64,000 nt of DNA from Acanthacorydalis orientalis (GCA_034766995.1 CM068317.1:8230001-8294000), one strand, 5' to 3'; positions 12,813 to 25,879 are shown, counted from the first letter of the stretch. Notes: generated by a model from the sequence alone, not told the origin. Program-made: numbers and translations.

Positions 12813-13766
12813 CATGTATGTATGTATGTCTATGTATGTATATATTTATTAAGAGAAAAAGAGTAGAAGCATAGAAAATTAAGTAATAAATATTAATTTT
12901 TTCATACATTAAGGATTAAAAAGTATAAATTATTTTAAAATAATAAAAAATTAAAAAAAGGTCATTAAAATTCCAATAACTATTATTAATTACGTATTTA
13001 ACATACAATAGAAAATTTTTATGTTTCACGAATATGGATATAATGTATACATTTTTTGTAAAGTGTATGTACGAGTATATATGAATAAATACTTTAAATT
13101 AGCATTACTTGAAGAAAATGGAACCTTGATAGAAATACAATGTTTGAAAATAGATCGATATTAACTTTATCTAGTCTGTAGTTAGGTAATTGTGTTGTTA
13201 TGCAGAAAAGATATTAATGATTGGTTAAAACTTTATATAATTCACTAAAAATATCCTGTGTTTCTATTTAAATTAATGTACTTTTAAATACTTGTATATT
13301 TTATTACTAATTAAAAAGTTGAAGAAATTTAAGACTCATAAGCAATCATCTTCTAATAACAATTAGAGTTCTAATATAACAAAAATCGTAATCTTATCAC
13401 ATAAATATAAATTTAATACTGAATTTCGTACTTATTCTCTCAAATTCATATAAAACAGTTTAGTTATGTCAGAACATAAGTCGATTTGTGATATTTTACA
13501 GCATTTTCGAGTCTATTTCTTATTTGTATCGATAAGTAAACTTTTGAGATGAATGTAATATACGAGTAGAATGAAATTTAAAAAGATGAAGATCTAATCG
13601 GTATAGGTTAAAAAAATAGGAATCATTTAAATTTTGTATAAAAATTGAAATGATTACTGTTAAGAAAATTTAAAGTTTATTTCCATAGTATATAGAAAGT
13701 AAATGTTGTCATATATGAAATTATAAAATTTTTATTACCAAAACAGATTAGAACTTACTTATTAGA

Positions 13767-13824
<58 letters not shown>

Positions 13825-14020
13825 CTTATTTTTTGATTAGTTTAGTTAATGGTTCTGCTCTTCAAATGATCTCTGTAGACATCTGCTTTAATTTGATTGT
13901 TCCTGGGGAAGAGTACTCCCAGATAGCCAATCTTTACTTTTATTCTCTTATATAACTTGATTTCAAAATTAAACTTCTACTTGTTTGCTAGGAAAAATTT
14001 CAAAAACCTAGATCTCTTAT

Positions 14021-14209
<189 letters not shown>

Positions 14210-14229
14210 ATGCATATAATGAATATATA

Positions 14230-15200
14230 ATTTGTACACCCGTACAAATTAAACTGAATATCGAAATAGTTAGTAATATGACTAATTTATTTTATGTAAA
14301 ATACACAAATCCATTCGAATCAGTGGTAGCAGTTCGAGACCGGAACATTGCGTCATAAAACAATCAGGAACACTCATCGACACACAACAAAAGCTATACA
14401 TTTCACCTATTCACACGTCCCGTCGTCGTATTGCGTCGATATACGCATTACGCGTCAACTTCGCAGGCTATTCGCACCACAACATCCACGTTTCGAGCGA
14501 CTAGGCGGCCACAGTGTTGTAGTTTGAGCGTTGGTACCACAGGGTCTTATCTCATTCCGTTATCGTTTCGACACGAACACGGTGTGAGGCACCTCCACAT
14601 TTTCACTCCGACCGCCACTAATATCATTGCATAAATTAATAAATTACCAATTTATTTAGTTCTTTGACCAACTGGCTTTTACCGGACTCCTACTTAAAAT
14701 CAATTGCATATTAATTACAGTACGCGTACGGAATGAAATTACATAGCGCGCACATTTCATCTCCTCTGTCTTTTGTACACGCCGAGTATTGTCCTTCTCC
14801 GTCGTCCGATGTCGATTCTTCGTCCAATTCTAACAGGATATGCTTACTATAGCTATTACGTCACGGAACGCTGACTTTTACAGTGGACCGTGCGTGTTTT
14901 TGATCGGAAACTTGTGTGGAAACGCTTCTGATCCGAGATGGTCGGGCGTATTTTCGCGAGTGCCGATGTCTAAGTGTTGATTAGAACGGTCGAATGAGTT
15001 TATAGTCTGACGCTATATAATATCATACGTGCGGTGCGTTGTTGGTGCCACTATGTATTTATTGGGCCTCTGTGGACATCGTGTACTTGATTTTTCTGCG
15101 TTGACTTCTTTTCCCCAACTATTTATGCGGGTAGCATAAAACGACATGATCCTCGAGTTTAGAGTTCAACGATTGAAGTTTACTTTCAATTAAAGCACTG
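14230..15200. other. Large GC-richer island, possible regulatory or exonic region
   Basis: The longest stretch of mixed composition in the left half, rich in CG-containing words (for example GTACGCGTACGG near 14722). It is flanked on both sides by AT-rich repeats. A TATA-like word (CTATATAATATC, about 15013) is followed by GC-richer sequence. The open frame at 14431-14634 (67 codons, rich in Thr, Ser and Arg) has no recognisable domain and many minor frames are equally open. This may be a conserved non-coding element, promoter or untranslated exon; none is shown. Confidence 0.35.
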
Positions 15201-15258
15201 CTCACTGAACGTTTTCAAGAATGATTTAACATGAATTTAACACAAACATATTTGAGTA

Positions 15259-15259
<1 letters not shown>

Positions 15260-15297
<38 letters not shown>
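15260..15297. repeat. (TA)n microsatellite
   Basis: Pure TA run. Another is at 15566-15617. Confidence 0.9.
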
Positions 15298-15300
<3 letters not shown>

Positions 15301-15559
15301 TTTAGAATTTAAATATCGAGGTCCTTTAGCAAGAACTGAATTAGTCTCTCTATCTTGATAAAAAAAAAACGGTTTAAATGGGCAAACTAATTTTCTGCTA
15401 GAAACACTTTAGTGTACTGTTCACAATTATTCTATATTTGTTCTTATAATTTTTGTAATTATACATTTATATTTTTCTGCTTTCAACTCTCTCTCATATT
15501 GATTTCAAAGTACAAATAGTGAATATTTGTTTAATTGTACATAATAGTACTTATGTATG

Positions 15560-15620
<61 letters not shown>

Positions 15621-16015
15621 CAATATTATAAATCATATAAATTGATATTATCAAATAAATCAAAGTTATTTTATGAAATAAGTTTATCTTATTTTGGAAT
15701 TTGGCCTATAGTATATATTTAAATAAAGATAATTTTAAATAAAGAGTTAGATCTTTAATTAACCAAAAAAAAATAGTTCGAAAATAATAAATTTCTTTTA
15801 CATTAAAATATAATTAAGGGTCTAAATCTGTACAGAGAATGGGATGATGAGTAAGGAATCGATCAAAGAAAGCAATGAAGTGAAAAAATAAATAATACAA
15901 ACTCTTTGTAACTTTGTAGCGTCGCTCTTAAGTCACTATGCACGTGTTTGTATTTCACAGATTCGATTTTTTACTGTTTTTTGTTCATTTTCCTTTTTAT
16001 ATATGATGTAAGAAA

Positions 16016-16416
16016 ATGGTGTCAAACACGCGGCACGTGGCCCGAAGGTTGAAGTTGATTTTATTAAAATAATATAATGGAATTTTAAAAAAATATAATA
16101 TACATTGTTAAAAGATTACGAAGTATAGAAGTAAGGAACACCGTTTTATGGTCACCGGTATATTCTTCGTTACCGATAAAGAACCAACCATTCATGTTGC
16201 AAAATTTGATTATAATATCTAAAATTAATATATTTTTTAAAATTGTTATAAATTCATTAAAGAAAAAATAAATGTAAAATTTAAGTGAGTTACTTTCGTA
16301 TATAAATAAAATACCTTCTTTTACTCACTATTTTTTTTTTCGTTTGCGATCTGCAGATTCTCTTGAACTGAATTTGGTGGCCCGTGTTTGGTGCCCATAT
16401 ATGACTTTGACACCAC
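16016..16416. mobile_element. Possible hAT-like MITE
   Basis: The left end reads TGGTGTCAAACACGCGGCAC and the right end is inverted (TTTGACACCA), giving terminal inverted repeats of about 10 bp around a 400-bp AT-rich centre. Just inside, both ends carry GGCCC/GGGCC words with a TGTTTGG-type segment. The TGGTGTCAAA start is like many hAT non-autonomous elements. I see no matching 8-bp target duplication and no transposase, so the assignment is tentative. Confidence 0.4.
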
Positions 16417-16419
16417 TAC

Positions 16420-17730
16420 TGGAAGAGACTGATTAATTTAACTAAATATATAATAAATTCATTTAACTAAAAGTAGTAAAAATAATTCAGAATTCCTGAA
16501 TTTTAAAAGAATTATAAAAAAAAATTATACAATATACTTCTATTTAAAAGTTTTAATATTAAAAAATCTAAGCATATATTTAAAAGTATTAGTACCTAAT
16601 GTTTAAGCGAAACTTCTATATTTTTATTTTCCATAGTTTATATAGGGGTGTTCAATAATTTATAAAATTATTATCCTATACATACAGATTTTTGAAAAAT
16701 ATTTGACATACATTCAAAAGTGGCTCTATTTGAAATAGATAAATTTAAGAAGTAAACTATTTGAATACATTTCAATTTAATGAAGTAAAGCGGTAAAATG
16801 ATTGATTTGTAGTTAAAATATGAAATTATATAAAATGAACTTTATTTTTGACTATTTAAATTATTTAATTGAAGTTAAAAAGACAGTAAGAAAAATAATC
16901 TAATTAAAAATGGAATATAGAGATGTTGTGTAAGATGTAAATAAAAAAAGAGATAATATCTTTCAAAGTAACAATTTTTGAACATAGAAATCAATTAGTA
17001 GTTTTTAAAACTGTAATTACATAGTACTTTTCATATAAAATTCTATTAGAATATTTAAATACAGTACACTTTGAGTGTAAATTGCAAACAATTAAAAGTA
17101 ATATATCTAATATTATTTATTAAATAGATTAATAAGCAACTATATAATATTTATACATTGAAACGTAGTTATAATGTATGTATAATTGAGGTTTAGTGTA
17201 ACCATTATACATCATTTACACATTCTCACGTTACTTTCAGATTTCTGCTAATTTTTCTAGTCGATAAATTTTTATTTTATCGTCTAAACTAAATCCCTAA
17301 TTTTTTATGACTCGTAAAAGAACTTATACACAAAGAACAAAAACGTATTACATGAAATAATTGATATAGAGGCGAGAGAGATATATTGTACATAGAAATA
17401 TATAATATGTTTCTAGATAGTCGACTCAGATTGTTTGTAAAATGAAATTAGTATGTGTATTCCTTGTTCTATATAATGATTGTTGTTAATATCTATAAGA
17501 TCTTCGAATCACTCAACCGTCTCTAGACAGCATATGGCTGAAACAGAACAATAATAATTCCCTTAGTTAATATTCAATAAAACCTTTAATTAGTGATAAA
17601 AATTCCATGTTTATTAATTCAAGCGTACAAACGAGCATATGCTGTATTTTCTTGATTACAATTCTGAAAAAAATAACGATAAGTTCGATACGAAGTTAAT
17701 ATTTTGACTTATGAATTAGTTTATGTATAC
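16420..17730. other. AT-rich non-coding DNA
   Basis: Nothing recognisable beyond AT-rich sequence; no TA array of note until 17734-17782. Confidence 0.55.
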
Positions 17731-17731
17731 G

Positions 17732-17733
<2 letters not shown>

Positions 17734-17782
<49 letters not shown>
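17734..17782. repeat. (TA)n microsatellite
   Basis: Pure TA run. Confidence 0.9.
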
Positions 17783-17785
<3 letters not shown>

Positions 17786-17939
17786 TACGCACTTTTCTAG
17801 TTTCTGTATTAAAAATGTTCGATTATATCCACATACCTACACCATGTTACACCGTAAAATATAATTAAAATTGTTCTGTATTGACAGCATAGTTATTACT
17901 TGACATGCGAGTGCGTGTAAATAACAATAAAATAGCAAG

Positions 17940-18275
17940 AGCAGACGTTTCTTTGTAGACGTGTGTCAGGTTGTTATTTACATCGAACAGCTGTCGATTG
18001 GAAAAAATGTATCATGTACGTTCTTGTTTCGTTTTTATTCTTTGCTTTTAAATATTATTGACGTTGAAATGTTATGGGTCATTCGTTCAGTTACATTAGC
18101 ACTGAGTGCACGAGTGAGTATGCCTGTTTTAATGATACAAATAATTATTTTTTGTATCGAGATTTGTGGATTTATTTTTCGTGAATACTTTATTTTATCT
18201 CTTATGAGTTTATATGTGAAATTATTCAACAATCGAAAGGTTTTTTTTAATTGCAATACACTTTTTGAGTTGTAA
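17940..18275 (+). other. Unrecognised open frame, probably not a gene
   Basis: A 104-codon frame (17961-18275, non-ATG start) encodes a hydrophobic, Ile/Phe/Leu-rich peptide with no known motif. It contains a donor-like GA|GTGAGTAT near 18113. A 73-codon frame is also open on the opposite strand across 18035-18256, which argues for low stop density by chance. Listed because it is among the longer frames without repeats. Confidence 0.15.
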
Positions 18276-18487
18276 TTATAAAATGAATGTATGTGTGGAT
18301 ATATATATATATATATATATATATTTACGACTAAAAATAATAAAAGTAATTACTAATTACTTAAAATTATTATTCATTAATTAAAACTGTTTTTGTTTCT
18401 GTATTTTTACAAATATTTTCAAAATGTAACGTTGAAATGTATTAAATATTTCAATAAATAAAGTAACTCTCAGTAAAATTCTGACCT

Positions 18488-18489
<2 letters not shown>

Positions 18490-18548
<59 letters not shown>
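18490..18548. repeat. (TA)n microsatellite
   Basis: About 58 bp of pure TA. Confidence 0.95.
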
Positions 18549-18556
<8 letters not shown>

Positions 18557-19345
18557 TTTGTTTTTAAATGTAATTATTTTCTCAATATTAAAGGATGTAT
18601 TGAACATTTAATTTCAAAAATGAATTTTTCGTTGAGTGGGTAAAAGCAACAATTAATAATTATTTATTGAAATTTTTTAATCAGATTGTTTTATGAACTG
18701 TGATATGACAGAAAGTTTATTTGTGAAAGTGAATTTAGCCACAGTAACCAAACTGCATTACAGACATAAAAAAAAGATAAAAGTATACAAAACTAAAACT
18801 AAATGAATATCTGTACGTTATAAATAGTAAAATTATGAAGTTATAAATTACTTTTGACATATAAATTAATTTTAACTATATAATAAATTTATTTAAAAAA
18901 AATTGAATAAAATTTACTTATTCAAATACAGCATAATAGTAAATGTCTGTATTTCCATGGCTGAAAAGACAATCAGATTGATGAAAATTATACAGCTTAT
19001 AAGATAAAATTACAAAAAGGAAAAGATATTGCACGTAACAGAATGAATTAAATAATTGTAATATTTATTTAATTTTTAATACAACTATCAAGTTTTTTTT
19101 AAATGGTATTTTATCACGAATAATAAATATTGAACATATTCTGTAGTAAAATAATCTATATATTATTCCACTTTCAGTTTGTAAATGAATTAAAATACAT
19201 AAACTGAACAGGATGTAAAGTATATATAATTGCCACTTTTTTATAGAAAATGTATTTAAATGTTATCTAAATAAGAACTGTGTGAGAGGTGAACCGTAAC
19301 CGAAATACGTACAAAGAAAGTAAAAAGGAATACTTTTTGTTGTTA

Positions 19346-19387
<42 letters not shown>

Positions 19388-19534
19388 CTACACTACATTT
19401 AAATTAGTTATAATTGAATTATGCATATTTAAATGTACTCCATATCAATAAAAATTATAATATTGTATTACACTTTCAAATTAAAATTCGTTAACATTTA
19501 CACAAAAGTATTCATTAAGTGTATATACACATAC

Positions 19535-19539
19535 ACACT

Positions 19540-19590
<51 letters not shown>
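19535..19590. repeat. Compound (CA)n(TA)n microsatellite
   Basis: A CA run passes directly into a TA run. Confidence 0.9.
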
Positions 19591-19591
<1 letters not shown>

Positions 19592-20905
19592 TTATAATTA
19601 CTTTATTATTATGAACATAAAATTGTTTATTTAATAGTGTAAAAGTAACCATATTTTATCTACAATAATTTAAAAATGCCAAATTAACTATACGTTTTAA
19701 AGATATTTCATTTTTAAACTAAAATCTGATAAAAAAATTAAAGCCATTTTTTTAATTTATGAATTAATTTGATTCACTAAATAATATTAATAATTCTAGA
19801 TTTATTATAAATACCTATATTTGTATCACAGTTATTACCATGGATAAATATTTCTATATTACATATATTTGAAACCAGTAAAGTGTGAATTAGTTAATAA
19901 AAATGACTTCAAGTCTTCATACACTTTCGATTTTATCGATGTATCTGTAGGGTCTTAATCAAACTGTACCTTTTCCTACACACTTTTACATTTTTGTTTA
20001 TACATATTTTTTTCTTATAAATTGCATTTAGTTTAATGATCTTTTAATAAATTTCTTATTAATAATAAGAAATGTATCTTTTATGTTGGACCAATAAAAT
20101 CTTTTCATTAAGTACGAATAGCGTTACATATGTTCATTCATGTAAAATTAAACTCAAATTAATGAATTTATGATCGGTTTCCGTCCTTGTACTTTTATGT
20201 TTATTTGCACGGTTTTAAATTATAGTAGTATAACGTAGGCATAAAAAATATAAACTGATAATTTCACTCTAAATATTAGAAATAGATGATTTAAGGCAAT
20301 GAAAATATTTTTTCCCGTAGCTCTATTGTTGTCAGAGTACGAACAGCTACAACAAAGACAGTAATACGGATTGTAATGCTTATAAATAATTAACTATCCT
20401 CATCAGAAATTGATTGCAAATTTAAGTTAGTTATAAGATGAAGAAGAATAAATATCTTGTATTGTTTTAGAGTGAGAAAATATATTACAAATAAAATAAT
20501 ACTTGTTTGTTGATAAGTGAGATGAAGATCTGACATTTCTTTGAAAGATTAAATCTCGCTCTCTGTCTTATCTAAATAAATAGTATTTGCAACACTGCAT
20601 TTATTCATTTTTTTTACTGATAGCAAACATATTTACATATAAATTAAATTAAAAAATGATGTAATAGTATTTAATAATGGAAATTAATACAATTATCTTA
20701 AAATAAATTACCTAGATATATAATTGTTGACAATTTATTACACTCTAAAAAGGATAAACAAGACACAAAGTAAATTTTGCACTTATTTGATTATACGTCT
20801 ACCATCATAGTACAATATGTCCTAAGTACGTCAAGTATTAATAGTTTATATTTTTATATTCCCAGTTCTTGATATTTAAAGAATTCTTTGTTTTATAATG
20901 GAGTG

Positions 20906-20910
<5 letters not shown>

Positions 20911-20968
<58 letters not shown>
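20911..20968. repeat. (TA)n microsatellite
   Basis: About 58 bp of pure TA. Confidence 0.95.
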
Positions 20969-20972
<4 letters not shown>

Positions 20973-21888
20973 TATATATATTTACAAATGTTATTCTATA
21001 CCTTTATTCGACTATGTAAACATGTAAAATATACCTATACATAAAATATACTTGAATATATAATGTATATATATATATATATATAATGCATCAGGTAAAT
21101 AATTTATTGAAGAAAGTGTAGAAATAATCAATGTTCACATCCATTCATTCCAGTAGGAAATGAAAACAGATATATAAAAAAATGAACTAAACAATTACTA
21201 TGTAATAAACTTATTTATAAATTAAAATAAGTATATTTAATATATTTTAATATATTCTATAAGAATTTAATGATATCGTTTCGTGTCTTCGGTAATAAAA
21301 AGTAAAAGTAAAGTATTTAAAGTTTGAGTAAAAATACCGAAACTTTAAATAGAAATTTAACACTAATTTTATATTATTACCTGCAATTATATCGAAAATA
21401 TTTAAAATGAAAAAAAGAACAGTTTCGTTTTTGTAACATGTTATTAAATGTATAAATTTATTTAGACAAATATGCAAGATATTTAAATTAACATATAATA
21501 TATGGTCATTTTGATACCATTATCCGGAACATAACATTTCATTATATTTGAGTAAAGGTATTAAAAAATATATTATACACCAAACTGATTTCATTAGAGA
21601 ATTATTGTTCAAAAAATATATTCATACAAAGTATACTACGTATTTGAATATATATATATATATACATATATAAATGCATATTGTATTGAACATACATATA
21701 TTTCGTAAATTATATCCTGTTTAGTGTGTGAAAGTAAAACTTATGAATAATAATTGAATTCGCAATTGAAAATAATTTATATGAATATAATTAACATACA
21801 ATTTTGAAATAAGTATATACCTCAATAGAAAAAAAGAATCATATGCTTTTAATGACAAAATATATTTATGCAAATTGCATTTATTATA

Positions 21889-21910
21889 TATATATATATA
21901 TATACATGTG

Positions 21911-21953
<43 letters not shown>

Positions 21954-21956
21954 ATA
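21889..21956. repeat. Compound (TA)n(TG)n microsatellite
   Basis: Two TA blocks followed by a TG run. Confidence 0.9.
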
Positions 21957-22378
21957 TAAACCCAATGGCTTTGGAATTGTTTAATCTTGCATTTATTTGA
22001 AAGACTTTTTTATCAATGTTTCTCATTAAATTTAAGTAAATATTAAATTTGGTAAAAATATTATAACGTTATCCAATAATAAAAACTGGTATATATTTTG
22101 TAAATTGAAATATTAATACAGTTTATTACAAATTCAATATAAATACAATTTATTTATAATGGAATTTAATAATTATGAATGGTTCAAAAGTATGTCTTTA
22201 TTAGTAGTTCTCTGTTTTTTGAATAATTATTCTCAAAATGCTATATATTTTCATCTAATTGTTTAAATACATAAAAATAAGTTTATAAATAACTTATTTA
22301 TATTATTGTTTAAATAGATATTTCAGTTTTTATTTGAAAATTATAAATATTTAATTACAATCTTATTAAAAAAATCTA

Positions 22379-23120
22379 TTAACCCTTTGAACCCGGATGT
22401 AGAACTAGGAATCCATTGAAGTTATCCAAAGAAACTATGTTCTCAGAGCGTTATCTTTCAGATGATATATTTAAAGGTCACTAATTTCTTTCTAATGAGA
22501 CTAAATATATAACTCTTTCTTTCATAAAAAATACGGTCATCTATAAATCAGAAAAATTGTGTTTTTTTGATTTTAAACTCTATAAAAACTGTGAACTTGT
22601 GAATTTCGTTAAATAAGATTTCTTCTTCTAGCAGTTCATCATTTGAAGACAGAGTATAAAAAATTTCGAGACTCGACGTGTTTCATGTGTATTGCAAAAA
22701 AATTTAAAGTACTGTGTGCAGAAATGTTTTTTGATTCATTGGTAAGTTATTTTCCTGACAAGAAAAACAGTCAAATAATACAAAAAACTTTTCTTCAATA
22801 TTCTCGATCTTATAATGTATAACGCATACGTTATTTATTGCCATGTGAATCGTAAAGGAATCAGTCTTGCTGACTACAAACTCATATTTTTTCCATATTC
22901 AAACAACATTCAAAAAGTTGCTCCAAATACATCTTCTACGAGAAGTTCAATTGCACACTGATTGACGTCTCATTTTTCAGAGAGAATAGCGTCAGATCAT
23001 GCTCTTCGAGTACAGTGTGTAGTTTGTAAAGCAAGTGGAAGAAACCGACGTCCAACTACAAAATGTGATCGTTGTGAAACTGTCGTGTTCACACTTGATT
23101 GTTTCAAAATTTTTTACACA
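22379..23120 (+). mobile_element. Decayed piggyBac-like element
   Basis: The left boundary is TTAACCCTTTGAACCCGG at 22379: a TTAA target site followed by a CCCTTTG-type end, as in piggyBac elements. About 360 bp further right the same strand encodes the C-terminal part of a piggyBac transposase (see the pseudogene entry). The DDE catalytic core is not recognisable between them, so the element appears internally deleted as well as decayed. I could not find a matching right terminal repeat, so the true right end is unknown. Confidence 0.6.
22758..23120 (+). pseudogene. piggyBac transposase, C-terminal fragment
   Basis: One frame reads TRKTVK-stop-YKKLFFNILDL followed by NAYVIY, matching the conserved piggyBac stretch after the catalytic core (a K/RKT, W, FFN-L-D, NAYVIY pattern). 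It continues to a cysteine-rich region with CVVCKASGR, then KCDRCE and DCFKIFYT, spaced like the C-terminal zinc-binding CRD that closes piggyBac transposases and binds DNA. In-frame stops at 22776-22778 (TAA) and 22959-22961 (TGA) disable it. Upstream sequence out of frame (VSYFPDKK-like) suggests an additional frameshift. The 88-codon frame at 22962-23228 is this CRD plus run-on sequence. The identification rests on motif recognition; the absence of the catalytic Asp residues means it cannot transpose. Confidence 0.7.
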
Positions 23121-23689
23121 GTAATGTTATTTCTGAAAATTTTCAACTATAATCAATTTTTCCGCTTTCAATATGTTTCCAATCAAGAGATTTATTTTTC
23201 CCCGAATACTATTAACGATTTTCCATGATATATCGGATAGATATGAAATTTCTAACGCCTAATCTGAAGTAACATATTTTTTCTTGTAACCGACAAATTT
23301 GTAAGTTTTATTTTATTTACCATAAAAAATCTCTAATTAATCAAAAAATATCTGTTAAAAATTTTTAGTACATTTTTCGCTTCTTCCTCGACGCCAAAGA
23401 CTTAATAATAAAGTCTCAATAAAATAAAGTTCTTATAAAAAATATCATTTTAAAATTATTATCAAATTGGAAACTTGTAACTAAAATATAGCACTATAAA
23501 AATTCTCAATAGATTCTAATAGACTATGTAATAATTTCTAATGTTATGTTACCCGTACAAATTATTTAATTAATTATTTTTATTAATAAATTATTTTTAT
23601 TCGTCATCGATTCATCAGGACTGTTTTTCAAGTTTATACTGAAATTAATGTTACAACGAGACAATCATAATCCGATTTTCTTATAATGA

Positions 23690-23890
23690 ATACGGTATGG
23701 AAAGCCGTACAGTAACATGCAAAATTAACTGATTATATTGGAGACTGCGATGGGCGGTAAGCATACTCTCTGCGTAGGTCTGCCGCGAAGAAATTAAAAT
23801 AGATAAGCAATTAAAGGGATGTACATCTTTTCACTGTTTCTCCTACATGGTCACAGTTTTTGGTACATCTGGTAGAGTGCTAATGAATTT
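23690..23890. other. Small GC-richer patch
   Basis: Mixed-composition sequence with no coding frame or known element; flanked on the right by a TA run at 23903-23950. Confidence 0.25.
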
Positions 23891-23900
23891 TATACTAGAT

Positions 23901-23902
<2 letters not shown>

Positions 23903-23950
<48 letters not shown>
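23903..23950. repeat. (TA)n microsatellite
   Basis: Pure TA run. Confidence 0.9.
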
Positions 23951-23953
<3 letters not shown>

Positions 23954-24284
23954 TAGTTCTGTAAAAAATTCGTTCATTAAATAAATTTATTTTTACTTTA
24001 TAAAATGAAATCATTATTACAAATGAAAAAGTAATAAATACTAACAAATGATATATTATTTGATTCGTCCTGTAAAAGAAATTTATCAGATAAAAAATAC
24101 ATAGAAAATTGAAAATTAATTAATATATCAAAATATATTTTTTTAATTATTAAATACATTATAACAAAATTAGTTTAATAATTAAATAAAAATTATTATC
24201 TATTAAAATTATAAAATATGCCAAAAAACTATTCTAGTTAAAAACATATTCAATAAAAAATAAAAAAAAATCACTTATAAAAGA

Positions 24285-24286
24285 TT

Positions 24287-24344
<58 letters not shown>
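24285..24344. repeat. (TA)n microsatellite
   Basis: TA run with one TG step. Confidence 0.9.
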
Positions 24345-24348
<4 letters not shown>

Positions 24349-24902
24349 ATTAATTTATAATATTTGATTTTATTTTTCAAAACAAATCTTATTAAATAGA
24401 CAATTTCCACAATCCTGTAATTTTAAGTCGAAACTTTCTATTGCTCATCGCAACATGTTCAATGTGATCTAAGCAAACATTTTTTAGATTTTGAACTACG
24501 ATTCAATTAAAATTCATAGTGTGTAAAAAATTAATACACTTAAATAGAAGTGTACTTATTTTTCATTTTGCCAAAAATCACATCTTGTTTTTTAAATAAA
24601 TCCGAAAAATAATGTCATGTTGTAATATCTAGGGACTTTGTCGCCAATAAACTATTCCCACTTTGCAAATTATATTATTAGAAAAAAGCATTCTTAAAGT
24701 AGTCCTAAATATTCTAATGTTCTTTTTTGTTTTCTTATCTTCCTAGAAATTTGTGTCTCCATTAATTTGAGAAAGTTAATTTAATTCCTATGTATTGCAA
24801 GTATATAATCATTTAAGTATACTGAGCTATTATAAAAATTATGGATTTCGAGTGTTTGGTTGAATGGTCAAGGCTCTTCTCCAGGAATGGTCAGGGTCTG
24901 TT

Positions 24903-24988
24903 CCTGTGTTATCAGTACTGAGGTTTACAACTCACGTTTCTTGAATTATTAAATCGTTTTGTGATTCAGACATTATCACTAACAGGCC
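24903..24988 (-). repeat. tRNA-like sequence, probable SINE head or tRNA pseudogene
   Basis: On the minus strand the segment starts GGCCTGTTAGTGATAATG, resembling a tRNA 5' end with the pol III A box. About 55 bases on it has GAGTTGTAAACCTC, a degraded B box (normally GAGTTCGAATCCTC). It ends TAACACAGG, close to the complement of the 5' end GGCCTGTTA, so an acceptor stem can nearly form. The length (86 nt) suits a tRNA with a long variable arm. The B-box changes rule out a working tRNA. A SINE head is the best guess, with its 3' body perhaps in the GC-richer sequence down to about 24870. Confidence 0.4.
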
Positions 24989-25125
24989 AATCAATGACCC
25001 TCACCTCACCCTTCTTATGACCCTCTGTCAAGGTTGCATATCGTATTATGATCGGCATAGTTTCAGAATACTCACCAAGATAACCTCTTACTGACCTGAA
25101 AACAATTATGGGTAATTCATTGTCA
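24964..25125 (-). other. Short open frame upstream of the tRNA-like sequence
   Basis: A minus-strand frame of about 54 codons runs from just after a TAA near 25125 to a TGA at about 24966. It includes RSVRGYLGEYSETMP and GEVRVIDWPVSDNV. An acceptor-like TTGTTTTCAG lies at its beginning (exon side from 25095) and a donor-like TTG|GTGAGTAT at 25076/25075. The composition looks more protein-like than most frames here, yet its end overlaps the tRNA-like head, so part of a repeat is equally likely. No family is recognised. Confidence 0.2.
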
Positions 25126-25743
25126 TTTTAAACATCACTTCAGTCTACTTTTTTATTTGTTGAAATATCAGCTTAAAAACAAATATGCTTTAATTAATAT
25201 AAAAATTCAGAATTTTGTCTTCATCTAATCCTGTTAGTGTTTGTTGATAAAACTTGATGAAAGAAACAATATTTTATGTCAATAGATTCTTCATAACTTT
25301 TCTTAAAATATTCTTTTTGAACAATGTTAATTAGAGAAGTGAAGATATTCCGTCGTCTCTAAAGTTCTTAGATTAATAGTAGAGCGTGCAAATATATATT
25401 CTTATCTAATAGATATTATTTAAAAATATATATTGAAAAGGCTTATTATACTAGACAAAAATATATAAAACCATTTATAATTGTAAATAAATTTATAATT
25501 ATATATATTTTTTTTAATTTTTGAAAATATATTTATAAATGAGTAAATTAGAAAATTGATTTCTTTTATAAATAATTATTATTGAAAATTAAAATTAATT
25601 AATGAATTTTTATAAAAAATATGATTAAGTTTTTGCTGTTGCAACCAAATTTTAGCTGTTATTTGTTGAATTTTAGAAAGAATTATTTAAAGTTTGACAA
25701 GAATTAACAAACTTTCGTTTATTAATATCATAGAATAATTTCC

Positions 25744-25747
<4 letters not shown>

Positions 25748-25796
<49 letters not shown>
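25748..25796. repeat. (TA)n microsatellite
   Basis: Pure TA run ending in TATGTATG. Confidence 0.9.
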
Positions 25797-25805
<9 letters not shown>

Positions 25806-25879
25806 GTATATACTATTACTACTTTTTTATTACAAACTCTTAATCATTTTATCAAATCCATCAGTGTTCAATCTAATTA

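Larger units (their letters stand above)
18560..22378. other. AT-rich non-coding DNA
   Basis: No gene is seen. TA tracts are at 19350-19385, 20911-20968, 21063-21084 and 21889-21956, and a (CA)n(TA)n tract at 19535-19590. The frames at 21247-21477 and 21721-22026 are low-complexity or repeat-derived. Confidence 0.55.
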
